NCBI GenBank assembly: GCA_002842255.1
Contig: PHCM01000027.1
Span: forward strand, 1-11,813
Direction: 5' to 3'
Origin: Betaproteobacteria bacterium HGW-Betaproteobacteria-2
GTDB lineage: Bacteria; Pseudomonadota; Gammaproteobacteria; Burkholderiales; Methylophilaceae
DNA: 11,813 bases
Under the pieces are notes generated by a model. That model worked only from the letters and a program-made list of their open reading frames with translations, had not been told where the DNA came from and searched no databases. Position 1 is the first letter of the stretch. Each line of letters begins with the position of its first letter. Shown here piece by piece: positions 1 to 11,813 of the stretch. The translations under genes were made by a program, and so were the position numbers.

Positions 1-70
<70 letters not shown>

Positions 71-83
71 GAAAAGAGGCGCA

Positions 84-112
84 ATCTTAAAGACAGCCGC
101 CGAAGTTGTCAA
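84..112 (-). promoter_or_regulatory. sigma70 promoter of tRNA-Ala
   Basis: On the minus strand there is a perfect -35 box TTGACA (plus-strand positions 107-112), a 17-bp spacer, and a -10 box TAAGAT (84-89, four of six consensus bases). Transcription would start near position 77, a few bases before the mature 5' end at 70. The bases just after the -10 box read TGCGCC. Such a GC-rich discriminator is known from stable-RNA promoters under stringent (ppGpp) control; that regulation is inferred here. Confidence 0.72.
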
Positions 113-119
113 CGGTATT

Positions 120-150
120 CTGCAAAAGATAACAGCGGCGCTGATTGCAG
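120..150 (-). terminator. possible weak terminator after the kinase-fusion gene
   Basis: About 50 bp past the stop codon of the minus-strand fusion gene lies a compact hairpin, CAGC-GCC-GCTG, at 133-143. It is flanked by an outer imperfect pair CTGCAA/TTGCAG at 120-150 and followed on the minus strand by the T-rich TTATCTTTT. The stem is short and the T-tract is interrupted, so it may be weak. It lies just upstream of the tRNA promoter -35 box, where an insulating terminator would make sense. Confidence 0.35.
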
Positions 151-201
151 GTGGGTTTAACTATCCCTCAAGTGCATCATTCTTCTTGGATTTTCGCGGT
201 T

Positions 202-2406
202 TCAGCGGCGCAAAAATTTTTTGACCGGTTTCAGCTTGCGCTTGAACTCCACCTTGGCGTTGTACACATGGAACGGAATCCGCTGCAGCAAACCAAAATC
301 CCGATGCATGCCTGCCATGTAGATTTGCATGAAACGGTCACGGCCGGTGCCATGCAATTTGTTGCAGATGCGAGTGAGGTCCGAGATGCGTTTGGATAAG
401 GCAGTGCCACGCAGGTAGAAATGCGCGCGACCGGTATCGATCAGTGAAAAAGCAAGTCTGCCGTCGGCTTGCAGCTTGACCAGGATATTGCCGCCGGAAA
501 GGTCACGGAAGAACGCCCCGCGACCATGCATCAGCAGCAGATAGCCGGCCAGTTGTCTGTAAATCGCTTCAGGTGTGATGCCCTGATACTCCGTTGCGCC
601 ATCAGCAAAGGCGGAGAAGATATCGCGTACCGAAAAATCTGCGGCGACATATTCACAGATGTAGTAATTCTTCGTCAGCGTGTTGTCGCCGATCTGCTCG
701 AAATAGGCGACGGGGCGGGCGGTTTCGATGCCGCGGCGCAGCAGTTCGCTGGCGCCGTTCCAGCTGCGCAGGGCTTTGGAAGGCTTGAAGCGGTCCAGCA
801 GCTTTTTGTGCGGATGCATGCGCACCGGTTGTTTGATGACCAGTTTCCTTGTCGGGTCGCGTGGGTCCGGAATGGTCCAGATGGCGTTGCGCGCCTTGCG
901 CAGGATGGTTTCTTTCGGCGGTGCGCCGATCAGCGCCGGGTCCAATCTGTCCCGCAGCAGCTGGGCTTCCTTAGTGTCGGAGGCCAGTATCGCGCCGCGC
1001 CAGCCGTCCTTGCGATAAAGAAAATGCGTCTTGTCGGTATGCGCATGCAGTGCCAGATCAGGAATCAGCTTTGCGTCAGGATTGACCGTCACCCGGCGAT
1101 CCTTGGGCCAGCAGAGGTAAACCGGAGACTCGGTGGCGAAATCGACCGGTTGCGACAAGACCTTGCCATCGCGGGTAATACAGATCGCCTGTGCCAGATC
1201 ACTCCCGGAATAGATGTCCTGCAGCGCGGCCGCACGGCCATTGATCGTCCAGACGGCATGGATCAGTTGATTCTCATTGCTGAAGGCGTGGACCTCCAGT
1301 CCGTTGGCGTCATCCAGACAGGCTTCATAGAAGCTGCCGGGGATCAGTCTGGCGAAGGTTTTATAGGCATGGAATGCCGGACGGATCCTGAATTCCTTGC
1401 CCAGCACGCTCGCATAATGCGTGATGCGCTCCAGTTTCGGGTAAGCCTCGACACCATCATCGATCAGCCCCTCACGATGGCAGATGAGCGGGCCCCAGCC
1501 GGCATGATGCAGTGCGCCGGAAGCAGCGCAGAGCAGCATATAGCGGGCAAGGTAATCAGCCTGTTTCTGCTCACCGTCCGCCAGAATGCGGTGGATACGC
1601 GGCAGGGTCCAGAAGGCGGACGGGGAGTGCAGAACCGGCACACCGAAGTGCTGGCCGATCTCCTGCAGGACGAAGGCTTTTTTGACCAGCCGGAAGCCAC
1701 CCAAGGGCGCCAGGCGATGGCCCAGTATCTTGTGGTCATCGCGCTCCGGTTCGGTGCAGCGCTCGGAAAACAGGTTGTCCGTGTGAATGTCCGGTAACTG
1801 ATTGCGGCTTTTCAGGATGGCCAGCAGGCCTATATTGTAGGGCGGTTCGAAATCGGTGACATTGGGGCCGGCGAGCTTGATGTTCGCGGCCTTTGCCTCG
1901 TTGTACGCAATTCCCCAGGCATTGATGAAGCCGTCCAGCGTGTATCCGGCCCAGCGTTTGCGGTTGATGGTGGAGCCGATCTCGAGCATCTCGATGCGGC
2001 TGCCAAAGCGCTGCAGGGTATCGGCAACGAAGTTGCGCCATTCGTCCTGTGCCTCCGTCTCATGCATCGCTTTTGCCGCAGCGAACGGCTGTACCAGATG
2101 CAGCATGACATTGAAATCATGGGCGATCAGTTTTTCAAGAAAGCGCGCCACATGATTATCGGTATCGCCATAAGTGAAATCGAGCCGGACCTGACGTATG
2201 TCAAGCTCCTGCAGATAGCCGATGACCTTGTCGTCAATGGCCGGGTCTGCTGCCGTCGCCACACCTATGCCGGCGAAATCCGCGGGCACATATTGCCCGC
2301 CCGGCGGCTGATAGCCCTTTTTTGAGCGCAATTTTCCACTCAGCATATAGGCAAGATTCGCGCGAACGAACTGCCACATTGGGTTGGGATGAGGTACGTG
2401 TTTCAA
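202..2406 (-). CDS. Glycosidase-like TIM barrel fused to Kdo/WaaP (InaA-type) kinase
   Basis: A 734-residue protein with no signal peptide or membrane segment, so probably cytoplasmic. Residues about 40-350 look like a clan-A (GH39-like) TIM barrel: RQVRLDF (71-77), FNVMLHLVQ (98-106), IEMLEIGSTIN (138-148), VPVLHSPSAFW (256-266), then EQKQADYLARYMLL. Residues about 350-435 resemble the beta-sandwich that follows such barrels (LQDIYSG, then SPVYL). Residues about 495-734 match the Kdo/WaaP lipopolysaccharide-kinase family: ATP-binding K525 (LVIKQP), KALRSW plus ELLRRGIETARPVAYFE, catalytic loop FFRDLSGGNIL with D635 and N640, and metal-binding D657 (LIDTGR). The barrel seems to lack both catalytic glutamates: the usual WNEP is GSTI, and the usual TEFGW region reads HSPSAFW. 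The likely role is phosphorylating a cell-surface glycan or lipid A core sugar, with the barrel as sugar-binding module; this is inference and the substrate is unknown. Start TTG 2406 (no clear Shine-Dalgarno); ATG at 2379 is the alternative. It follows queF by 39 bp. Confidence 0.8.
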   Translation of the reverse strand: MKHVPHPNPMWQFVRANLAYMLSGKLRSKKGYQPPGGQYVPADFAGIGVATAADPAIDDKVIGYLQELDIRQVRLDFTYGDTDNHVARFLEKLIAHDFNVMLHLVQPFAAAKAMHETEAQDEWRNFVADTLQRFGSRIEMLEIGSTINRKRWAGYTLDGFINAWGIAYNEAKAANIKLAGPNVTDFEPPYNIGLLAILKSRNQLPDIHTDNLFSERCTEPERDDHKILGHRLAPLGGFRLVKKAFVLQEIGQHFGVPVLHSPSAFWTLPRIHRILADGEQKQADYLARYMLLCAASGALHHAGWGPLICHREGLIDDGVEAYPKLERITHYASVLGKEFRIRPAFHAYKTFARLIPGSFYEACLDDANGLEVHAFSNENQLIHAVWTINGRAAALQDIYSGSDLAQAICITRDGKVLSQPVDFATESPVYLCWPKDRRVTVNPDAKLIPDLALHAHTDKTHFLYRKDGWRGAILASDTKEAQLLRDRLDPALIGAPPKETILRKARNAIWTIPDPRDPTRKLVIKQPVRMHPHKKLLDRFKPSKALRSWNGASELLRRGIETARPVAYFEQIGDNTLTKNYYICEYVAADFSVRDIFSAFADGATEYQGITPEAIYRQLAGYLLLMHGRGAFFRDLSGGNILVKLQADGRLAFSLIDTGRAHFYLRGTALSKRISDLTRICNKLHGTGRDRFMQIYMAGMHRDFGLLQRIPFHVYNAKVEFKRKLKPVKKFLRR

Positions 2407-2445
2407 ATCGTCAGCTTGCCGTATCGGGTGATGGAAGTCTTTGTC

Positions 2446-2865
2446 TTAGCCGCGAGTGTTGGATTGCGCGTCAAACTGGGTCAGGTCGACGCGTAGTTGC
2501 GGTTGCCAGCCTGCCTTGCGATGTTCTGCCACGACATTGGTGAAAACGCCGCCGCGTACGTAGAACTTGGCGGTCAGGCGCATGAATTTGGGATTTGTTG
2601 CTGCGACCAGGTCATCCAGGATGCGGTTGGTGACGGCTTCGTGGAAGCAGCCTTCATCGCGGAAGGACCACATGTAGAGCTTCAGGCTCTTCAGTTCGAC
2701 GCATTTCTGGTCAGGGATGTAATCCAGATAGAGCACGGCGAAATCCGGCTGGCCGGTCTTCGGACAAAGGCAGGTGAACTCCGGAATTTCCATGTGGATA
2801 TGGAAATCACGCTCTGGTTTCGGGTTGTCGAAGGTTTCAAGCGTCTTGCTGGGTTGACTGGACAT
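2446..2865 (-). CDS. queF: NADPH-dependent 7-cyano-7-deazaguanine (preQ0) reductase, type I
   Basis: Reduces the nitrile of preQ0 to the aminomethyl group of preQ1, a cytoplasmic step in making queuosine for tRNA wobble positions. The 139-residue length fits the short, single-domain (Bacillus-type) QueF. The active-site pattern is complete: nucleophile C34 in [13 protein letters not shown], proton donor D41 seven residues on, and E76 in CFHEAV, with spacings identical to B. subtilis QueF (C55, D62, E97). The QueF motif [12 protein letters not shown] (58-69) for NADPH binding is present. The start is ATG at 2865, with only a weak GGTAG-like ribosome site upstream. It is transcribed divergently from smc and is followed on the same strand, and in the same frame, by the kinase-fusion gene. 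No other queuosine gene is in the window. Confidence 0.96.
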   Translation of the reverse strand: MSSQPSKTLETFDNPKPERDFHIHMEIPEFTCLCPKTGQPDFAVLYLDYIPDQKCVELKSLKLYMWSFRDEGCFHEAVTNRILDDLVAATNPKFMRLTAKFYVRGGVFTNVVAEHRKAGWQPQLRVDLTQFDAQSNTRG

Positions 2866-2882
2866 AATGGCTACCGTATAAA
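2854..2882 (+). promoter_or_regulatory. sigma70 promoter for the smc operon
   Basis: TTGACT (2854-2859, five of six -35 consensus bases), a 17-bp spacer, and TATAAA (2877-2882, five of six -10 bases). The start would be near 2889, giving an smc leader of about 67 nt. The -35 box lies inside the first codons of queF on the other strand. A second TATAAA at 2885-2890 has no matching -35 box. It is the only strong promoter candidate seen ahead of the smc-zipA-ligA-cysQ run. Confidence 0.65.
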
Positions 2883-2888
2883 TCTATA

Positions 2889-2908
2889 AATGGTCGAAAA
2901 ACGACATT
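2889..2908. repeat. Inverted repeat between the smc and queF promoters
   Basis: The arms are AATG(G)TCG at 2889-2896 and CGACATT at 2902-2908, with one bulged G and a loop of five A (five T on the minus strand). It covers the predicted start sites of both facing transcripts, so it could be an operator or a 5' leader hairpin. It is short, and chance is possible in this AT-rich spacer. It does not resemble a preQ1 riboswitch. Confidence 0.4.
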
Positions 2909-2911
2909 ATA
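2906..2911 (-). promoter_or_regulatory. -10 box of the probable queF promoter
   Basis: On the minus strand this is a perfect TATAAT, which would start transcription near 2899 and give queF a leader of roughly 33 nt. I see no convincing -35 hexamer at 16-18 bp (GGCAAG or CGGCAA only). The bases TG sit directly before the box, one base off the spacing of an extended -10 element. It may therefore be a weak or activator-dependent promoter. Confidence 0.5.
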
Positions 2912-2955
2912 CAGCCACTAACAATAAGCTTGCCGCCCAAAAGCACGACTGAAAA

Positions 2956-5900
2956 TTGCGCCTGACCCATCTCAAACTTGCCGGATTCAAATCTTTCGTT
3001 GATGCGACCACTCTGCATCTGCACGGCCAACGGGTCGGTGTCGTCGGCCCCAACGGTTGCGGCAAGTCGAATGTCATGGAGTCCATTCGCTGGGTGCTGG
3101 GTGAGTCCAGTGCCAAGGAGATGCGTGGTGATTCCATGCAGGATGTCATCTTCAATGGCTCATCCAATCGCAAGGCCATCTCCCGCGCCAGCGTGGAACT
3201 GATCTTCGATAACAGTCTGGGTGGTGCCAGCGGCGAGTGGTCGCAGTACGCCGAGATATCGGTCAAACGCGTCATCGAGCGCGACAAGGGTTCCAGCTAT
3301 TACATCAACAATACACCGGTGCGCCGTCGCGATGTTGCCGACCTGTTCCTCGGCACCGGCCTCGGCGGCCGTGCCTACGCCATCATCGGTCAGAACACCA
3401 TTTCGCGCATCGTCGAGGCCAAGCCGGAAGAGCTGCGCGTGTTCCTGGAAGAGGCCGCCGGCATCTCCAAATACAAGGAGCGCCGTCGCGAGACCGAGTT
3501 GCGGCTGCGCGACACGCGCGAGAATCTGTTGCGGGTCGAGGATATCCGCCAGGAGATCGACAAGCAGATCGTCCGTTTGGAAGCGCAGGCCGTCGTCACC
3601 CAGCAATATCATCAGCTGCAGACAGCGCTCAAACGTGCACACGGGCAGCTTTGGCTGCTAAAGAAGCGCGATGCTGGCGCGTCCTGGGAAAAGACCCGGC
3701 GTCAGGTGGAAAAGCTGGTCAATGACCTCGAAGCGCAGATGGCCAACTTGCGCAAGACCGAGAGCCAGCTGGAGACCTTGCGACAGCAGAACTTTGCTGC
3801 CAACGAGTCAGTGCAGCAGGCGCAAACGCAATACTACGAGACCAATGCCGAAGTCTCAAACCTGGAACAGCAGGTCAAGCATACGCAGGAGGCGCGCGAA
3901 CGCCTGAATCTGCAATTGCAACAGATCGCCACGCAATCGGAAAAACTTGAGACGCAGAGAAAAAACCTGGACGCCAGTCTTGCTGAAGAATTGCAGAAGC
4001 AGGCGCAGGCGGATGCCGAAGAACAACAATCCAGCGAAAGTCTGGCGCAATTGAAGGACGGGCTGCCTGTACTGGAAGCCGCGTTTTCTGCCAGTCAGCG
4101 ACAGTTGGCCGAGGCGCAGAAGGCGCTGACTGAAATCGAGCAGGCCGTGCGGCTGGAAAACACGCAACTCGGCTATGCCGACCGCAATATCGAAGAATTG
4201 CAGCATCGTCTGCAACGACTGCAAACGGATATGCAAAGTCTGCAGTTGCCGGATATGGCCGGTCTCGAGGATGCCAACCGGACGCTGGCTGCCATGCAGC
4301 AGCAACTGGCAAAGACCGAGCAGGCCATTGCGGAAGCGCGAACCCGCGAACAGGAGCAGACCGAGGTGATCCGCGTGTTGCGTCAGCAGCAGCAGGATGG
4401 GCAAGCCCGGGTTGCGCAGGTCGAAGCGCAGATCCATTCATTGCAGAAGATCCAGCAATCCATCGGCCATGAAGCGAAAATCGACGACTGGCTGAAGCAG
4501 CACGGCTTGCAGAACGCAGAACGGCTGTGGCAGAAGATTACTATCGCCAGCGGCTGGGAAACCGCACTGGAAGCGGCGCTGGGTGCCAGACTGAATGCCA
4601 TTCTCGGTAGCGACAATCTGCATGGCGATTTGTCGCGCCCGCATGCCACGGTAGTGCTGGCCGAGACCGGGGGTGCCGGGAAAGTCGGCGATATTACCTC
4701 CGGATTCCAGCCGCTAAGCTCGGTGATCGAGCAGATGGCGCCTGAGGTCAGCGGTGTGCTGCAGGACTGGCTGCAAGGCATTTATATGCTGGAGGATGCC
4801 GTGCAGGCGGCGCAGCTGCGTCAACAGCTTGCGCCCGGAGAGTTGCTGGTCAGCGCCAAGGGGGATATCTACAGTCGCTGCAGTCTGACGCTCTACAGCC
4901 CGCAGAGTGCATTGCATGGCGTGCTGGAGAGGCAGCGCGAATTGGAAGCCTTGCAGGCATCACTGCCGCAGGTGCAGGAAACCGTTGCCGGATTGAGTGC
5001 TCAGCTGAAACAGGCAGAGGAGGGCATGCAGCAATTGCGGCAGACGCTGCATGAGCTGCAGCAGAATTTGCGCAACGACGGCCAGCAGGAGCATCAGCTC
5101 AAACTCGAAATCCAGCGACAGGAACAGCAATTGCAACACGCGCAGGAGCGCTCCAAGGCGATTGCGGAAGAGCAGGCAACACTGCAGGACAGGATCGAGA
5201 CTGCGGTTCAGCACAAGCAGGATCTGCTGATGAAGCTGCAGCAGGCTGAGCAGCAGCAGCCTGTGCGCAAGTCGGAGTTCGAGCACGCACAAAAGCAGCG
5301 GGAACAGGCGCAGACGGTATTGAACCGCGCCCGGCAGGAGTTGCAGAATGCCGAACATGTGTTGCAGGAAAAGGTATTTGGTAAAAAATTAATTATTAAT
5401 AATATCAATCAGATAAAGTTAAATATTAATTCTACATATGAAGAAATTCAGGCACTGGCGCAGCGTCAAAAAGAGTCCAGCGAGCTGCTCGATGCAGCAA
5501 AAATGGAAGGGCTAAAGGCCAATCTGGATCGTGCGCTTTCACTCAAGCAACAACGTGAAGCCGCCTTGGCGGAAGCCAGAAACAATCTTGTGCAGGCAGA
5601 GTCAGCGTTGCAGGATCAGGAACGCAATCGTATGCAGAATGAGCAGATGCTGCATCCCTTGCGCGACAAGCTTGAGCAATCACGGTTGCTGGAACAGGAA
5701 GCCCGCCTGCATTTTGAGCAGTGTTCAACCGAATTGGCAGCATTGAACCTGAACGAGGCTGAACTGACAGCGGACCTGCCAGCATCGGCCAAAGTGCCGG
5801 GACTGGAGCAGCGGGTCGCTACGCTGGAAACAGAAATCGAGGCGCTGGGTGCTGTTAATCTGGCGGCGATACAGGAACTGAACAGCGAGCGGGAACGCAA

Positions 5901-6468
5901 ACAGCATCTGGATAGCCAGTCGCAGGATCTGAACGAGGCGATCGCGACGCTGGAAGATGCCATCCGCCGGATCGACCGCGAAACCCGCAGCCGCCTGCAA
6001 CAAACGTTCGATGAGGCCAACCGGCATTTTGCCGAGCTGTTCACGCTATTGTTCGGCGGCGGGCAGGCCAGACTGGAGTTGCTGGGTGATGAGATACTGG
6101 ATACCGGCATGCAGGTCTTCGCGCAGCCGCCGGGCAAAAAGAACAGCACGATACATCTGCTGTCCGGCGGTGAGAAGGCGCTTACGGCACTGGCATTGGT
6201 GTTTGCCTTGTTCCGCCTCAATCCGGCGCCGTTCTGCCTGATGGACGAAGTGGATGCACCGCTGGATGACAGTAATACGGAGCGCTTTTGCAATCTGGTA
6301 AAAAAAATGTCCGAGCGCACACAGTTTTTATTTGTGAGCCATAATAAAATAACCATGGAAATGGCACAGCAACTGATAGGCGTGACGATGCAGGAGTCCG
6401 GCGTGTCGCGTATCGTTGAAGTGGATATTGAAGCCGCCATGCGCATGCATGATCAAGTGATGGCCTGA
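2956..6468 (+). CDS. smc: Chromosome segregation/condensation ATPase SMC
   Basis: The core ATPase of the bacterial SMC-ScpAB condensin, which loops and organises the chromosome. At 1170 residues it has the normal length and order. The N-terminal ATPase half has Walker A GPNGCGKSN (31-39) and Q-loop Q146 (AIIGQNTIS). A coiled coil rich in Q, E, A and R spans about 170-505. The hinge is about 507-650 (GWETALEAALGARLNAIL through SALHGVLERQREL). The return coiled coil is about 650-1000. The C-terminal half has signature LLSGGEKAL (1068-1076), Walker B FCLMDEVDAPLDD with D1097/E1098, and H-loop SHN (1128-1130). Start is TTG at 2956; it yields the family-typical N-terminus MRLTHLKLAGFKSFVD, and no better start exists, though the ribosome site is poor. 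Odd points: a 70-bp, 14%-GC patch at residues 809-832 and an A8 run at 6300-6307. zipA follows after 22 bp. No scpA or scpB is present. Confidence 0.98.
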   Translation: MRLTHLKLAGFKSFVDATTLHLHGQRVGVVGPNGCGKSNVMESIRWVLGESSAKEMRGDSMQDVIFNGSSNRKAISRASVELIFDNSLGGASGEWSQYAEISVKRVIERDKGSSYYINNTPVRRRDVADLFLGTGLGGRAYAIIGQNTISRIVEAKPEELRVFLEEAAGISKYKERRRETELRLRDTRENLLRVEDIRQEIDKQIVRLEAQAVVTQQYHQLQTALKRAHGQLWLLKKRDAGASWEKTRRQVEKLVNDLEAQMANLRKTESQLETLRQQNFAANESVQQAQTQYYETNAEVSNLEQQVKHTQEARERLNLQLQQIATQSEKLETQRKNLDASLAEELQKQAQADAEEQQSSESLAQLKDGLPVLEAAFSASQRQLAEAQKALTEIEQAVRLENTQLGYADRNIEELQHRLQRLQTDMQSLQLPDMAGLEDANRTLAAMQQQLAKTEQAIAEARTREQEQTEVIRVLRQQQQDGQARVAQVEAQIHSLQKIQQSIGHEAKIDDWLKQHGLQNAERLWQKITIASGWETALEAALGARLNAILGSDNLHGDLSRPHATVVLAETGGAGKVGDITSGFQPLSSVIEQMAPEVSGVLQDWLQGIYMLEDAVQAAQLRQQLAPGELLVSAKGDIYSRCSLTLYSPQSALHGVLERQRELEALQASLPQVQETVAGLSAQLKQAEEGMQQLRQTLHELQQNLRNDGQQEHQLKLEIQRQEQQLQHAQERSKAIAEEQATLQDRIETAVQHKQDLLMKLQQAEQQQPVRKSEFEHAQKQREQAQTVLNRARQELQNAEHVLQEKVFGKKLIINNINQIKLNINSTYEEIQALAQRQKESSELLDAAKMEGLKANLDRALSLKQQREAALAEARNNLVQAESALQDQERNRMQNEQMLHPLRDKLEQSRLLEQEARLHFEQCSTELAALNLNEAELTADLPASAKVPGLEQRVATLETEIEALGAVNLAAIQELNSERERKQHLDSQSQDLNEAIATLEDAIRRIDRETRSRLQQTFDEANRHFAELFTLLFGGGQARLELLGDEILDTGMQVFAQPPGKKNSTIHLLSGGEKALTALALVFALFRLNPAPFCLMDEVDAPLDDSNTERFCNLVKKMSERTQFLFVSHNKITMEMAQQLIGVTMQESGVSRIVEVDIEAAMRMHDQVMA

Positions 6469-6490
6469 GGCTGGAGAAGAGTGAATAGAC

Positions 6491-10769
<4,279 letters not shown>

Positions 10770-10880
10770 TCAAATGTAAGGCTGCGGCCATATTGGCGAC
10801 CAATGCGCATCAATGACGTTTTCGGTTCTGAGTCAACCTGATTCCGGGAGCTCAAGGGTCAAACAGAAAGGTTAGCCAGC
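10770..10880 (+). other. Intergenic spacer cysQ-msrP
   Basis: A 111-bp gap without a gene. It holds a 5-bp hairpin, ATTGG-CGA-CCAAT (10792-10804), with no T-run after it, so it is not a convincing terminator. A direct repeat of GTCAA occurs at 10832-10836 and 10858-10862. The msrP ribosome site GAAAGG is at 10866-10871, nine bases before the ATG. I found no promoter with good -35 and -10 boxes at proper spacing. Confidence 0.6.

Positions 10881-11813
<933 letters not shown>

Noticed and set aside
145..399. An 84-codon plus-strand frame near the left end
   Set aside because: It overlaps the 3' end of the fusion gene in antisense, has no ribosome site, and its protein resembles nothing I know.
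469..1797. A 442-codon plus-strand open frame opposite the kinase-fusion gene
   Set aside because: It is fully antisense to a gene with clear domains, shows no recognisable motif, and long antisense frames are common in GC-rich coding DNA.
2866..2905. A possible preQ1 riboswitch ahead of queF
   Set aside because: The leader would be only about 33 nt and lacks the C-rich loop and A-rich tail (such as AAAAAACUA) of class I. The small inverted repeat alone does not support it.
4381..4398. CAG/CAGCAG repeats in smc as a microsatellite
   Set aside because: Short CAG runs recur across smc because the coiled coil is glutamine-rich; they are explained by coding.
5616..6446. A 276-codon minus-strand open frame opposite the end of smc
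   Set aside because: It is antisense to the highly conserved SMC ATPase domain, and its translation is Ser/Cys/Arg-rich with low-complexity character, as expected of a shadow frame.
10792..10804. Hairpin ATTGG-CGA-CCAAT as terminator of the smc operon
   Set aside because: The stem is only 5 bp and no T-run follows it.

Overview
The window looks like core chromosome of a betaproteobacterium. I infer this from three things. The smc-zipA-ligA gene order is typical of that class. The LigA and SMC sequences are of betaproteobacterial type. ZipA has a long, two-part C-terminal region. Placement near the Nitrosomonadales (Gallionella/Sideroxydans-like) is a guess from memory of similar proteins. 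Nothing points to a plasmid, phage, transposon or CRISPR array.

Left part (1-2865) is all on the minus strand. A tRNA-Ala(GGC) runs off the left edge and has a good sigma70 promoter with a GC-rich discriminator. Next is a 734-codon gene encoding a fusion: an N-terminal TIM-barrel glycosidase-like region whose two catalytic glutamates seem to be missing, a beta-sandwich linker region, and a C-terminal Kdo/WaaP/InaA-type kinase domain with an intact catalytic core. It lies 39 bp downstream of queF, which makes preQ1 for queuosine synthesis in tRNA, and the two are probably co-transcribed.

Middle part (2866-10769) is on the plus strand. A 90-bp divergent region with overlapping, facing promoters and a small inverted repeat separates queF from a tight four-gene run: smc (chromosome condensation), zipA (FtsZ anchor in the divisome), ligA (NAD+-dependent DNA ligase) and cysQ (3'-phosphoadenosine 5'-phosphate phosphatase). 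Gaps are 22 bp, 5 bp and a 4-bp overlap, so these four are very likely one operon that groups chromosome maintenance and cell division. cysQ is attached by translational coupling.

Right part (10770-11813): a 111-bp spacer without a clear terminator or promoter, then msrP, the Tat-exported molybdenum catalytic subunit of the periplasmic methionine sulfoxide reductase. It is cut by the window edge only about ten residues before its expected end.

Most of the window is ordinary housekeeping DNA. The points worth a second look are the pseudo-glycosidase/kinase fusion, a 70-bp island of 14% GC inside the smc coiled coil, the facing smc/queF promoters, and the apparent internal duplication of the ZipA C-terminal domain.
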